From positions 1,045,019 through 1,109,018 of the forward strand of contig JALPQD010000408.1 of assembly GCA_023101885.1 (NCBI GenBank): DNA of 64,000 nt. Direction: 5' to 3'. The stretch is from Typhlomys cinereus. Taxonomy: Eukaryota; Chordata; Mammalia; Rodentia; Platacanthomyidae. Shown here piece by piece: positions 49,001-60,864 of this stretch (position 1 is its first letter; every line of letters begins with the position of its first letter). The position numbers were made by a program, and so were the translations under genes. The notes beneath the pieces were generated by a model that was not told where the DNA came from, ran no database searches, and saw only the letters and a list, made by a program, of their open reading frames with translations.

Positions 49001-49797
49001 ACCAGAAGAGGAGGGCATATAGTCTGGCAGATAAAAAGTAACAATTTTGCAAATGGGTGATAGACCCCTCCCTTAGTATGGTTTCCCACTTTTATTACAT
49101 CTACCTTTGAATGTGCTTTTATCACAAGACTCTAACAGCTTTTTGTCTCTGGCCAGGGGGTAACATACAATGCCCACCAGGATGGAGTGAAGGGCATTGC
49201 AGGAGCAGCAAAACTGCAAAAGAAAATCAACAAACTACAATCCAGAACATCAGAGACTCTATATCAACCAACTAGAACTAGGCTAGCTTAGTCTCTCCCC
49301 ATCTTGAAGCTCAGGGAAATTTGTGGAAGAGGGGGCGGTAAGAGTGTAAGAGCAAAAGGATGGGAGGAGCAATGATATATAAGATACTCTATACTAGTTA
49401 GGGCTGAAGCAATCATAATTGGACTTTGCATGCCCTGCGCATTGGCCAACACACTGTTGACCTCACAAAGTCTAGCATCTGCTAAAGGCACCAAGAGCCT
49501 TGGAGGTAAAGGATTGGCAGCCACAGCAGTGTTCCTATACCTAAGGGGAACACGGGAAAGAGTTCAGGGAAAGGCCACTGGGTCCTTGTAGGTCATCGGA
49601 GAGGAGGGCCCAGAGGAAAATCAGACATGCACAAGAAAGGACTCTCTGGGAATTGGGGCGGGAGACACTGGGGGATGGGGAGGGAGAGGGGTGGGGAGGG
49701 GGAGCAAGGGGTACGGGGGGTGGGGGAGGAGGAAGGGAGGGAACTGGTGTACCTAATAAGTTTGTATGAGCTGAAATAAAATTAAAAAAAAAAAAAA
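49001..49797 (+). mobile_element. 5'-truncated L1, 3' UTR only
   Basis: About 780 bases collinear with the 3' UTR of the L1 at 54203-55690: 'gtctggcagataaa', 'ttgcaggagcagcaaaactg', 'agagggggcggtaag' and a shared 'attggactttgc'. A G-rich block (49650-49742) and AATAAAATTAAAAAA end it. Precise 38-bp flanking duplications show a single insertion event. No coding sequence is included. Confidence 0.9.
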
Positions 49798-49835
49798 AAA
49801 AACTTGTGTCTGTTGCCTTAGGCACCACAGTTTTC
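49798..49835. repeat. 38-bp target-site duplication of L1, right copy
   Basis: Perfect repeat of 48963-49000, directly after the L1 poly(A). Confidence 0.95.
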
Positions 49836-50049
49836 CAACACATAAAATCTTTCTGATGAAATCAATGACACTGTTAATAATGAATACACATTTCTTTCAC
49901 GTATATATATTTGGGATATGCATGTGTGTGTACATGTGTTTGCATATCGGTGGGTGCATGTCCACATGTATGCACAAGAGTGCACTTGAGTATACATGCC
50001 TACTGAGACTCAAAGTGATATCGTCAGAAGTCTGGGTCTACAAGTAAAC

Positions 50050-50545
50050 TTAGAGAATACCACTGGGGCTAGTTTGGCCAGATGGCTCAGGGAATTCCCA
50101 GGCTCCACCTTCTAGGGCTAGATACAGACAGGCCCTCCTCACATTTTTATGTGAGAAGGGGATTTAAATTCTTTTTGCTTGTAAGGTAAGGGATCTTAAC
50201 CTTTGAGCCATCTCTCCATCCCTGAATTCAGATTCCTGATGACTAGCGAACTGGCTGACAATGGAACAAACTACTTAACTCAGTGAATCAAGTCTCTTGA
50301 TGAAGAAAATGTGATGCTACAGAGCGGTACAGAGTGAAGAAATCATTCCAAGGGCAACACAGATGAATGAATTTTATTACTTGGCAAAGTATGTTTCTTA
50401 AACACATATGTGGAGGCCAAAGGACAACTTCCATAAGTCACTTCTCTCCTTCCACCATGTGGGCTCTGGGGATCAAAATCAGGTTGCCAGATTTGAGAAC
50501 AAGTACCTTTACACAATGAGCCATCTTGCTAGTCTTGCTGATTGC
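50050..50545 (-). repeat. Two diverged tRNA/B4-type SINEs, minus
   Basis: The first ends 'cctttgagccatctctccat' (about 50222). The second has 'tggaggccaaaggacaactt', 'tccttccaccatgtgggctc' and 'acacaatgagccatcttgc' (50400-50545), a reversed B4. Confidence 0.65.
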
Positions 50546-50809
50546 AAATTTCAACCAAAATATAGAGGTTCGCTGATGAGTTGCAGATTCTGAATTCCGA
50601 TTAACTGTCAAGAAACTATCATTTGTTCAAAACAAACAAAAACCCACCACTTGTAAAATGAATTACTCCTTTGTTCTAATATGTTTGTTAGAGGCACATT
50701 TACCTCAGATATTGAAACCAGAACAATGTATTCCAAAAGAAGGAATAGGAAAGTGGATATGAAAATGCAGCTAGTTTCTAAGTTAGGTATTACTATCTTA
50801 CTCTTCATA

Positions 50810-50905
50810 CTTTTTTTGAGGCAGGGCTGTCCTGTGTAAACCTAGGCTAGTCTTAAAATCATGAGTCTCCATACCTTCCAAGTGTTAGGTATATCCCTGT
50901 GCACC
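50810..50905 (-). repeat. B1 SINE, minus
   Basis: 'tttttttgaggcagggctgt' then 'cctaggctagtcttaaaatc' and 'ccttccaagtgttaggta'. Confidence 0.65.
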
Positions 50906-50909
50906 TTTT

Positions 50910-52425
50910 TTTTTGGAAATTGGCTCTCCCTCCCCACAATAAAAATTTCATATATTAACATGCAACATGGAGAGTCCTGGGACTGCTGCATTGAGATGAT
51001 TCAATGTATTTACAAATATGACATATAAGGATAAATTAAATCTCTAGAAGTCCTATTATACAGCAATAATTGATATACTTCCAATGATAATTTTAGGAAT
51101 ATAGCATAGCTCACATTTGAAACCAAAGGTAAGAAAACAATTTAAAGAAGAAGCTATATTCTTAATGCTAACAAACACGCCCAAGTTCAAATCTCTCAAA
51201 ACTGTGTTCCTAATAGGCCATTCCCAACACATGGGAAAAGTTTTGATCAAATTTATGATCCCTATAAATACTCCAAAATTCAACTTAGAAAAGAAAGCAC
51301 TGCTTTCCTTTATGTTCTATTCACAAGTTATAACAGTATAACACAAGGCAGATTAAAAATTCTTCAGTATCTGTTTTCAAAGGACTAGTGACTACTCCAT
51401 ATCTCCAAGAAGCATTTTCACCCTAAATGCTTTCATCAAATACATCTTAAATATTCTAATTTATACTGTGTTGGCATATATAATGACACCAAATGAAAGT
51501 CTGAAAGGAAGCAAAGCAGGCCATAGCTAATTATCTTGCATGCTACTTTATCTGGGGAATAGATCTTAGGATAATGTATAGAGTGGCTCACCAAGTGTTA
51601 CCATACACAGTGCTCAACTAATCTGATTAGCAAAGACAAAGGTTTTAAAAAAAAAATCCATGCCAAAAAATATAATAAGCAAAAAATAAAGTAAGGAACA
51701 AAAAAATTATGTTCAGTTTTGAACCTCAAGTATATTGAGACAAACACTATTAACTTTCAAGGGAGAACAGCCATTCTCACAAGTCATCCATCCATAAGCT
51801 ACTCTCATTTTTAAAACATTTGAAAAATGTTAATTCTTAGGAGTACACAAATAATTTCAGCTCATCTGTTCTCAAGTCTACTCTACTGAGTAAGAATAAA
51901 CTCAATTCCACAATACTGAATATTAATTACGGATATAACCCAAGACCTATCTCCTGCACCAAAAGTTTAATTTAGGGGCAAAATAAGCAGTAAGATCTTA
52001 TTGTCAGTAGAGTCTAAGAAAGGAAAGATCAAAAGGCAAGGATGGTTATGATTATTAAAGAGGCAGACAACTACCAGAGGAGAAACAAGAAGAAAACTAG
52101 CAGCTGCTGCACAGATGGACCCAGGAAGGACGGAAAGCTGTTGGGTGAAGTCTCTAGAGGATAACTCAAGGGAAGGACTTCAGAAATGTGCTTGTGTGAT
52201 TTCTACCACAGAAATGAACACAGGAAGCATCGGCCTAAATGGGCAAGGAAAAGGAGGCTCAGGACTACTACAGCCAAGAGGATAGAATAATGCATGGTAG
52301 ACAGACATGAATTTGTGGAGAATGAAGAATGAGAAATGAATGTATTCTATGTCTGAGTTTCAGGGGACAGGAAATCTAACAACTCTCCCCTCTAACACCT
52401 TTCCCCATGAGGGCCTCCTGCCTCT
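50910..52425. other. AT-rich intron, nothing recognised
   Basis: No gene or mobile element that I can support. Confidence 0.45.
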
Positions 52426-52429
52426 CTAC

Positions 52430-53610
52430 CTTGCCCTCAAGCAATCAGAATGACCCTTTAAAATGAGATGAGATCATATTACTATTGTGCTCTGCTAAGA
52501 CTGCAACCACAAATCACAACAGTTTACAAATTCCTTCTCTATTTGCCCCGAACCCTTCTTTCCAGCCTGAGAACCCACTTGTGCTCTTCTGGCTCATCCA
52601 CTCAACTACGCTGACTTCCTTGCGGTCTCTCAACAGGCCAGGCTGGCCCTTCCTAGCACATGCCTTTTAATGTGCTTTCTTCTGGTTGCTCAGTCAGGTG
52701 CCCAAAGCCAAGGCTTCGCCTCCTTTAAGACTATTCAAATTCCACATTCTCCATGGAACTCTCTCTACCCTTCTAGAAAGGGCTAAGCGGACTCAATCCT
52801 CATCCCAGGTACCTTCCCCTTCTGGCCTGAGGTGTAATTTGTCTACTGCTTATTGATGTCTCTTCTACTGGTGAAATGCAGGCTGCTCCACATAGGCTGA
52901 AATTTTGTTACTTAAGTGTTCCAAGCCTCAGAGAGGGTTCACAAATAGTAGGAAAAAACCTGAATTTGTTGAACTAACAAACTGATACGTTGAAACGACG
53001 ACAACGAAGTCACTGTGTTTTTTTGTCAACTCTGGCCTTGTCCACTGTACTTCTCTCTTCTAATCATCCATCCTGACACATGTCAAAAAATCCTGAAAGC
53101 CATTCAAAACCTCTCATCTTCAATCACCCCCCACAGCTGATTCACAGCAGGAAGACAAATACCTCCGTTATCTGTAGAACGTGATCCCTCTTTTCTGTTC
53201 CCACAGCACCAGTTCACACTAGAATAGACTCCCAAATCCACTGTAACCTTTTCTGCTTTACTCTAACTAGGTCTCTCTTTAAGATGTGGCAGGGTATCAG
53301 AAGGTAGAAGTAGGCAAAAAAAAAAAAAAAAATGAATTGTATCTGATTCCTTTTCATCAATTCATGCAGTTATTCACAGACTCCGAGATACAATCCAAAT
53401 CTGCACTTCTGAAGGCTTTCCCAGTTCCTCCAGACAAAGTACATGCTCTGTTTTTTCTTCTCTGTTCCTAACTCTATTTAAGGACTTACTGCAGCAATTG
53501 TTCTTGCACATATTGGCTGCCCCAGTGGACAGAAGTCCTGTCCTGTTCTAGCACAGGGCCTGGCATCAAAAATGTGTATAACAGATGAATGAACATTTCT
53601 GTTTAGAACT
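52430..53610 (+). mobile_element. L2 LINE 3' fragments (ancient)
   Basis: 52430-52930 is C/T-rich L2-type 3' sequence ('atgacccttt', 'gagatgagatcatattact', 'gcagcctgagaa'-like). 53050-53610 carries a second piece ending 'agcacagggcctggcatcaa' and 'agatgaatgaacat', the usual L2 3' end. An A run at 53317-53333 separates parts of it. From 53615 to 54140 there is intron without a recognised element. Confidence 0.6.
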
Positions 53611-54143
53611 GGCAGTTACAGAGAAGAAAACTTAAGTTTGGGCAGAAACTGGGATGTCAAAGACTGAAAAAAAAAATCTAATCTATATAACTGCCAATAA
53701 ATGGTAGACAAAGACACTAATCTGAACACCCAAAGTGAGGAAGGAAAATAAAGGAATGCTATTCAAGTCATTTCCAGAGACCCTTCCCACAGAGATGGGG
53801 GTAAAAGATAATGGAAAGCAGACTTTCCAGAATTTCTCAAAAAATGCATAGGAAGATGAGATAGCTCAAGAAAACCCAGAGTGATAAAACATATGCTGAT
53901 AGGAATATACAACTAAAAACAAATTAATTGGTTTGATAAAATGTCAATGCTAGGCAAATAACATCAATTAAGGGGAAAGAATTAGACAGCATATAAACAT
54001 CACCTAATTCCATCTTCCAGAGACATCTCATACACAAAATTCAATCATCAGAAAAGAAGTCTCTAACAAAATTACATAGCAGAAGGAATAAAGTTATTAA
54101 AACTAAAACTCTAAACTCAAATGATACTTTAGTTTTCTTTCTG

Positions 54144-54202
54144 AAATTCAACATTTTATAGTTCTATGGACTGTTAAAAGTAATTTTTTTGCTTTTAAAA
54201 GT
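54144..54202. repeat. 59-bp flanking repeat of L1, left copy
   Basis: Matches 55982-56040 with about six mismatches over 59 bases. The L1 lies between them, so I read it as an old, long target-site duplication. Confidence 0.8.
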
Positions 54203-55690
54203 TTGCTAGAGAGGATATGGAGAAAAGGGAACTCTCATTCATTGCTGGTGGGAATGCAGGCTTATACAACCACTCTGGCGATCAGTATGGTGATTTCTAA
54301 GAAAGTGAAGGACTGAAATGCCATATGACCCTGCTATTATCAGTAGTACCACTACTGGGAATAATCCCCCATAATGCATAAATTGTCTACAGTGACACGA
54401 GCACAACCATGTTCATTGCAACACTATTTACAACAGCAAAGTCATGGAATCAACTCAAATGCCCAACACTTGACCAGTGGATAAGGAAAATGTGGTACAT
54501 TTATACAACGGAATACTACTTAGCCATCAAAAAAGATGAACTAATGAAATTTGCCGGGAAATGGATGGAATTAGAAAAAAATATATTGAGTGAAGTATAC
54601 CAAATACAGAAAGTTAGACACCATATGTACTCCCTGATAGGTGGATCCTACTTCCAAACCCACTTAATAACATAGTCCAAGGTAAATCTCTGTAATACCT
54701 ACTATAATCGCAAAGGATTATAAACAGGAGGGAAAGGACCATACTGATCGCCAGGGTGGTTGTATAAGCCTGTATTCCCACCACTGTCATGTATTGCATG
54801 TAAGCAGCGAGACATCCGTTGCAGCTCACTCTCACTTCCCTTCCTGGTCATTTGGGACTGAACAAGTTTGATCTCACCAATCACGAAGGATATAGGGACT
54901 GGCAGATAAATGGTAACCATCGGTAAATGGACACACACACACACACACACACACACAGTTGTGTCCTTCTCCTGTTCGTCCATCTATCTTTGAGTCTCCT
55001 CTTATATTAAGATCCTAGTTTAAACAGTTTTTTAATCTTTGGTTAGGAGATGACCTTTGATACCAATTGGGATGAAGCCAAGGACAGTGCAGGAATAGCA
55101 AAAATGAAAACAACAAACCATAATTCAGAACACCAAAGACCCTACATTAGTCACCTGGAACCAGACCAGCCAAATCTCTCCCTGTTCAAAAGCTTAGGGA
55201 ACCTTACAGAAGAGGGGGCGGCAATATTGTAAGAACCTAAAGATGGGGAGGACCAATGATATGCAAAATACTCCACACAAATTAGGGCTGCAGCAGCCAG
55301 GATTGGACTTTGCCTGACCTGCACAATGGCTAACATGTCAAAGACCCTCCAAAGTCTAGCACAGATCACAGGAGAGAAGGCTTCAGGAAGTAGGATTCTT
55401 AGAGGAAAGGGATTAAACAGTCATAATAGAGTTCCCATGCTAACAGGGAGCCAAGAAGGGGCCTCAGGCTATGCCATTGAGGATGGAGGACTCAGAGTGA
55501 GGTTTGGTGCCCACATAAATGGGATGCTCCAGGGGATGGCAGGGAGAAAGGGGAGGTATCAGGAGAGTAGGAAAGAGGGAGGGGGCATGAAAGGAAGGGA
55601 GAAAGGAGAGGAAGGGAGTATCTATTGAGATTGTATGATTAGGAAAAAAATAAAATGTGGAAGAAAAAAATAAAAATAAATGTTTTTAAA
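54203..55690 (+). mobile_element. 5'-truncated L1: ORF2 C-terminus plus full 3' UTR
   Basis: Begins 'ttgctagagaggatatggag'. It encodes the ORF2 C-terminal tail (a frame from 54409 reads MFIATLFTTAKSWNQL and WIRKMWYIYTTEYYLAIKKD) up to about 54670. A roughly 1-kb 3' UTR containing (AC)n at 54930-54957 and a GGGAGAAAGG-rich block near 55540-55620 follows, then an AAAAAATAAAA tail. A young SINE has landed in its A-rich end. Confidence 0.9.
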
Positions 55691-55978
55691 TTTTTTTATT
55701 ATTATTATTATTTATTCAACTGTGCGCATGTGTGTGTGTATGTGCGCGCTTGTGTGTGTCTGTGTGTGTGTGTGTGTAGAACCACGGACAAATTCGCAAA
55801 CCACCATGGACGCCTCCACCTCCTTCTGCCACAGGATTCACAGGCTCCGCCCTACCAGGACCAGAAGTGCAGGCCGCCCCCGCTTCCGCCTGGCGTCTAT
55901 ACGTGGGATCTGGGATCCGAACTCAGGACCTTCTGCCTGCAAGGCGGAGGCTTAACCCCTGAGCCACCTCTCCAGCCC
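55691..55978 (-). repeat. Young CA-tailed tRNA SINE, nested in L1 tail
   Basis: A reversed full copy: TATTATTATTATTATTTATT tail, TG tract at 55731-55777, body, and a head ending CTCCAGCCC at 55978. The insertion is in an A-rich tail, so its target duplication cannot be read. Confidence 0.9.
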
Positions 55979-55981
55979 AAA

Positions 55982-56040
55982 AAATTCAAAATTTTATAGG
56001 TCTACAGATTGTTAAAAGTAATTTATTTGCTTTTAAAAGT
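55982..56040. repeat. 59-bp flanking repeat of L1, right copy
   Basis: Right-hand partner of 54144-54202. Confidence 0.8.
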
Positions 56041-56049
56041 CATATTCAT

Positions 56050-56440
56050 TTGTTTATATGTTTGCATATATATGTGTGTATGTGGAGGTGAGAGGTCGAC
56101 ATGTGGTCCCCTCCTCAATTGCTTCTCTACTTATTTTATTTCTGTATATATGGGTGTGTGTAGTGAATGTATACTACATGTTTGTATGGATGTACATGTA
56201 TGTGTGCATACATGTAAAAGCCAGAGGTTGATGTCTGTTATTTCCCTCAATCATACTAAATCTGGAGCTCAGCATCTGAGCTGAAATGGACAAGCTCCAA
56301 GGACACACCTGTCTCTGGCTCTTCAAATAGAAATTACAAGCACTCACCAGCACCCAGCTTTTATGAAGGTTCGGGAATCCAACTCAGATCCTCGTGGTTT
56401 ACGCAGTAAGCACTTTACTGACTGATCCATCTCCCTAGCC
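56050..56440 (-). repeat. B4-like SINE, minus
   Basis: 'gtatgtggaggtgagaggtc', 'ggagctcagcatctgagctg', 'ggaatccaactcagatcctc' and 'actgactgatccatctccc' give a long reversed B4 with a B1-like middle. Confidence 0.65.
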
Positions 56441-56894
56441 AACAATATGATCTTCTGTAACAAGCAGGTACACATCTACGCTTCAGGGGAAAATGTAAAA
56501 ATATTTAAAATAATATCTACCCCATTTATACTCCATAAAACATGAACTTACTTATGCTAGAGTCACGACTCTGAAGCTCTTCTCGGCCATACACCCTGAC
56601 ATTCCAGCTGGGAAGAAGGTGTATGTGCAACACAAACACATTCTTTCGGATCAATCGTGGCACTCACAGAGGCCCTGCCATCCATCTATGACTTCCCGGA
56701 GCTCCAAGAAAGTCACAGAAGATAAACTGAGTAACTCCAGAATTTCTTTTCTTTGCCACCCAGGCAACTGAGATATATTGAAAAGTCCCTTTTATTTGAA
56801 CTGTATCGAATGACACACACCCACATTGAGCCAAAAATGCAAGCACATGCCATTAAAAAAGTGAAAAAATTTGAAAATAAGAGGTAATATTAAT

Positions 56895-57090
56895 ATTAAC
56901 AACCAATAATTAATTAAAATAATTAAGAATTTACTATGTACTGAGCATTGTTCTAAACACAGTAACTATTTTCATATTTAAGCATAAGTAATTACTATCT
57001 CCAATTTTACAAAGCAAGTAGAGAAAGGTACAAAGCAAGTCAAGAAATGATTATATCAACAAGAAGCAAAAAGTTCTGATCTACAAAGTA
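56895..57090 (+). repeat. MIR SINE (ancient)
   Basis: 'tactatgtactgagcattgt', 'tctccaattttacaaagcaa' and a degraded 3' half. The flanking 56445-56890 and 57095-57395 are plain intron. Confidence 0.6.
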
Positions 57091-57400
57091 GATACACAAA
57101 CCAAGACTACACAATTCAAACTTCCAAATAAAGATGTCAGTCTTGATTCTTTTCCATACCCTATGCCAAGATAATTCTTATAAAACCATATTCACTTAGG
57201 AGTATATTTGTTACAAAACTGGAAACAAAATATTCAAGAGAATACAACAATATAAAGAATTTAAAAGATGAAAAGTGAAGATTAACTTCTGAGGATAACA
57301 CACGTTAGCTTACTAAATTACAACCAGAGAAACCAATCTTTGGAAAATTAATCATTTAGTTATAAAAAATAAATAGGATACTACTTTCCACAAAGGAAGC

Positions 57401-57817
57401 TGTTGCAGTTTGCTGGCATGGTTGCTGATAAATCACCATCAAACAGCTTAAGAGAAGAAGGGGTTTATTTCCTTATGATAATTCAGTTACAGTCTGTAGT
57501 CCAGCTTGACCGGATAACATGCACCAACACCAGGGCCGAGGGAACTGGCCACACCATCTCTACATAATGGCTGAGAGAGGAACAAACCTTACTTGCCAGA
57601 CCAGCATGTCTGGCCAAGTGTACAAAGGATGCCAACTCTCTCAACCAGCTCTGTGTGTTTTATTTCAGGGCCTAATCCCACCCACCTGGGCCTTCCTCCT
57701 CAGTCAAACAATCTCCTGCGGGTTTGCTCTGGGCTTAACCCAACCACTAATTCTCCACAAATGGCCCAGAGCTCAAACCCTCAACTGTCAAGTTGACACC
57801 TGTGCCTAACTATGACA
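57401..57817 (-). repeat. Solo LTR with 5-bp target duplication, MaLR/ERVL-like
   Basis: TGTTGCAG to ATGACA on the plus strand, i.e. TGTCAT to GCAACA in its own sense. It is flanked by GAAGC at 57396-57400 and 57818-57822. The 5-bp duplication and TG...CA ends define exact borders and suit ERVL/MaLR elements. It carries AATAAA followed by CCCCTTCTTCTC in sense. It is the best preserved copy of the family in this window. Confidence 0.9.
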
Positions 57818-58156
57818 GAAGCTCAAAATTCCCTCAACCTTTCCTAAAGAGTCTGCTTCCTTTTCAACATCTTGGTGTCATGCCTCTTCCTCTCCAAGAA
57901 CAAGTACCAAACTAGAGAAAAAGTCACAGGTTCAACAGATCTTTTTAAAATCCATTAATTGAAAGAGAAGACTTCTTGTTTGTAGCTAGGGTTCACTGAT
58001 GTGTAGTTGTTGAATTGCTGAGTCCTCCTCCAACAGCATCAAAATAATAAACTGAAACCAATCGTTTAGCACCGACTTCACTCCAAAAAGAATTGATCAT
58101 TTTGTCAGATTTCACATCAAGGAAAAAAAAAGGACAGACTTTAAAAGATCTATTTT

Positions 58157-58790
58157 CAGGCTGGGAAAATGCCTCTGAAACAAAAGAACTTCAGCTTGGA
58201 TCCCCAGATCCTAAGTAGAAATGCTGGGCAGATACGGCAGTGACAAGCATTTCCATCTAAATTCAGAAGAATAAATTTTCTCAAAGCTAATTTAAAAAGT
58301 TCTAACAATATTCTAAATTCAGTGAAAGACAAAAATCAAAAAGTAATGAAAATAACACATACAGTGAAAAATTCTGTCTGTATTTAATTCACAATCTGAG
58401 TCGATTGGTTCTGGTTTACCGAACTGCTAAAATATCTCATTGTTTATCACACACAATTTAAAAATTATACACAAAGTGTCTGGGGAGGTGGTTCAGGGGT
58501 TAAAGCCTTTGCTTTTCAAACAAAAGGACCCGAGTTCAGATCCCCAGATTACATATGAAAACTCGGGGTGGAAATGGAGAGGCCCACACTTCCAGCCCTG
58601 GAAGACAGTGCTTGGGAAACCCAGAATACAGCAATAAGGAAATAGAGAAATTCAGGATGACTCCCAGTTGTCACTCTTGGGCTTCCATAGTCACACACAC
58701 TCAAATGCCCTTTGCCACACACACACACACACACACACACACTCAAATGCCCTGTTACACACTTACACACACACAGAACTTTTGGGAATC
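58157..58790 (+). repeat. Two old tRNA-type SINEs
   Basis: A partial copy is at 58157-58250 ('caggctgggaaaatgcctct'). A fuller one is at 58472-58790: 'tggggaggtggttcaggggt', 'gagttcagatccccagatta', 'gttgtcactcttgggcttcc' and two CA tracts. From 58795 to 59531 there is intron without a recognised element. Confidence 0.7.
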
Positions 58791-59531
58791 CAATACAAAT
58801 TAAAAGCCAATCTTATGTAATAAAGGTTTCCCAAAATACACAACACAAAAACTCAAGGTTAATAATAAGCAGTCTTACATACCCACACATATCTTCATAC
58901 CCAAACCTTTGCATGTAAAAAATAAAGTTAAAAATAGAAGTAGTGCCTTGGTGAAGGATGACACGTCACAAGACTGGGCCTTGGGGTTTGTTCGCCCTGT
59001 TCATGTGGTTGCTTGTGTTTTCTTCCTCCTAAAAGCTGTGGTGCCTGAAACCAGCCTGATTGTGTCCTGCTTTACCCACTGATAGCAATTCCTGCAGTAA
59101 CAGTCTATAATCCCTCTGGAACTATAAACTACATAAACACCTATTTCCCCCTTTAAAAAAATAATAATAGTAAGCAAGTTTTACTTGCTCCAAGCCAATT
59201 CAGCAAAACAAGCAAAGATGACCTTTTCTTGGCAAAACTTAGAATGCTGCTTCTTCAGAACCCTAGAAAGCAACTTGATGCACCACATTTCTCCATCTGC
59301 TTGAGTCTGTATGCTTGCACTGGAATGGGAACTAAACTCTTCTCAAGAAATGGTCAAATTTTAATTAATCACAAGAAATAAAAGGCAGAGAAGTTGCATG
59401 ATATGAAAAATACAGGCAAACCGAAAAAAAATGGTAACAATCTTTAACAAAGTGAACAGAAGCATTCGGTGAGACAGAAAATCTACACAGCATGGACAGA
59501 AGTCATATTAAGTAATTCTGTTATCACTTAC

Positions 59532-59676
59532 CTGATGAGCTCTCAGTAAAAACTGTTAATGTCTGTCCTCCAACACTTTGCAAGACAAATGGATGTTCTC
59601 TAGGAGCACTGACTGAAGCTGGTTTTCCACCAATATCATGAATATTAGCAAGATCCTCATTCAAAGTAAATGAAAC
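59532..59676 (-). CDS. GTF2F2: GTF2F2 (TFIIF subunit beta, RAP30) internal exon, residues 54-102
   Basis: Read on the minus strand, this 145-nt exon encodes VSFTLNEDLANIHDIGGKPA, then SVSAPREHPFVLQSVGGQTL and TVFTESSS. This is the N-terminal dimerisation region of RAP30, which pairs with RAP74 (GTF2F1). The acceptor is ATTAG before 59676 and the donor after 59532 is the consensus GTAAGT. The exon starts on a codon boundary and ends with the first base of Asp-102, matching the exon at 1670-1589. The protein sequence agrees with the mammalian protein as I remember it, which shows strong constraint. Confidence 0.97.
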
Positions 59677-60279
59677 CTAATAGATACATAAATTGGAGCT
59701 TATTAATAGATACAAAATATGCAAAAAATTTATCATAAATCAATTTTGTACATGTGAGTCTTTTTCTAGTCTATTAAAATGTCTTTAAATGTCATAAAAA
59801 GTGCTTACTACACAGTCATAAGAAAACTTATTCTCATTGTCAGAATAATGGGACTCATTTGCAAATGCTTTCTTAGCTACTGATATTTTTTCTGGTCTAT
59901 GACTAAAAAATTCTTTCCAACACATGAACAAAACTTGTTTGTAAGGTCTGAGAACAATGAAATTACCTTTATATCCCTAAGCCCTAGCACATACAAGAAA
60001 AACAGTATTCTTAGAATATTAAAATATTAAAAATGATATCTTAAAAAATATTAAGAAATCAACTGTACTTGAAAGGGGTAAAAAGAGCTATTTAACCAAA
60101 AAAATTCACAACACTTCATGAACAATACATTCACTTCTTAGTCTTCGTGATTATTGCATGAATAGATGGTACTGTTTTATTTTTCAAGTATTTTAACATA
60201 TACAACTTTAAAAAAAAAAATAGCTCAACATATGGTCTTGAATAAAAATGGCATTCTTTCCAAATGATTTATACTATAT

Positions 60280-60455
60280 GGGTACTCTGGGAATCATCAT
60301 GGATTGTTCCTACCTCCTATTTGCTTCCACCTGGACCAGAAGTGCATGTCACCTTTTCGGCCGGGCATTTTTGTATGGGACCTGGCATCTGGACTTAGGA
60401 CCTTCTGCTTTCGAGACAGAGTCTTAACTCCTGCACCATTTCTCCAACCCTTTTT
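60280..60455 (-). repeat. Old tRNA-type SINE, minus
   Basis: 'gaccagaagtgcatgtcacc', 'gggacctggcatctggactt' and 'cctgcaccatttctccaacc' are the reversed body and head. From 59677 to 60275 there is GTF2F2 intron with nothing else seen. Confidence 0.75.
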
Positions 60456-60704
60456 TTCTTAATCATGTGTCTATATGATTCTTTCTTTTCCACCTGTTCT
60501 TTTCCCAGATTCAAGACAATTTCACAGGTCATCATGCTGAACACAGTATACTGAGAGACTAACAGTCTGTTTGCCTTTACCTAACCATTAGTTACTCATT
60601 TCATTTTGAATTTTTCAGAATGCCAAATAGCGTCCTTTCTTTACTATTACTAATGAGTAAATAATCTCATGAATTTTGTTGTTGTTGTTCTTGTTTGCTG
60701 TTTT

Positions 60705-60835
60705 TATTTTTGAAAGATGGGATTTTAGATGTCCTTGGTTGGCCTGGAACTTCCTATGCATAGGAAAATGACTTTGAACTCTGTTTGTCCTGTCATCACC
60801 TGGCATCACAAACACATACGACTGTACCTTGCGCA
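60705..60835 (-). repeat. B1 SINE, minus
   Basis: 'tttttgaaagatgggatttt', 'tggttggcctggaacttcct' and 'catcacctggcatcacaaac'. Confidence 0.65.
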
Positions 60836-60864
60836 TGTTTTAAGTAAACTTTTCCTATGTCATG

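Noticed and set aside
48661..49041. 126-codon frame as an active host gene
   Set aside because: Its C-terminal part lies in the L1 insertion, so the frame as it stands is a chimera. It has no complete domain.
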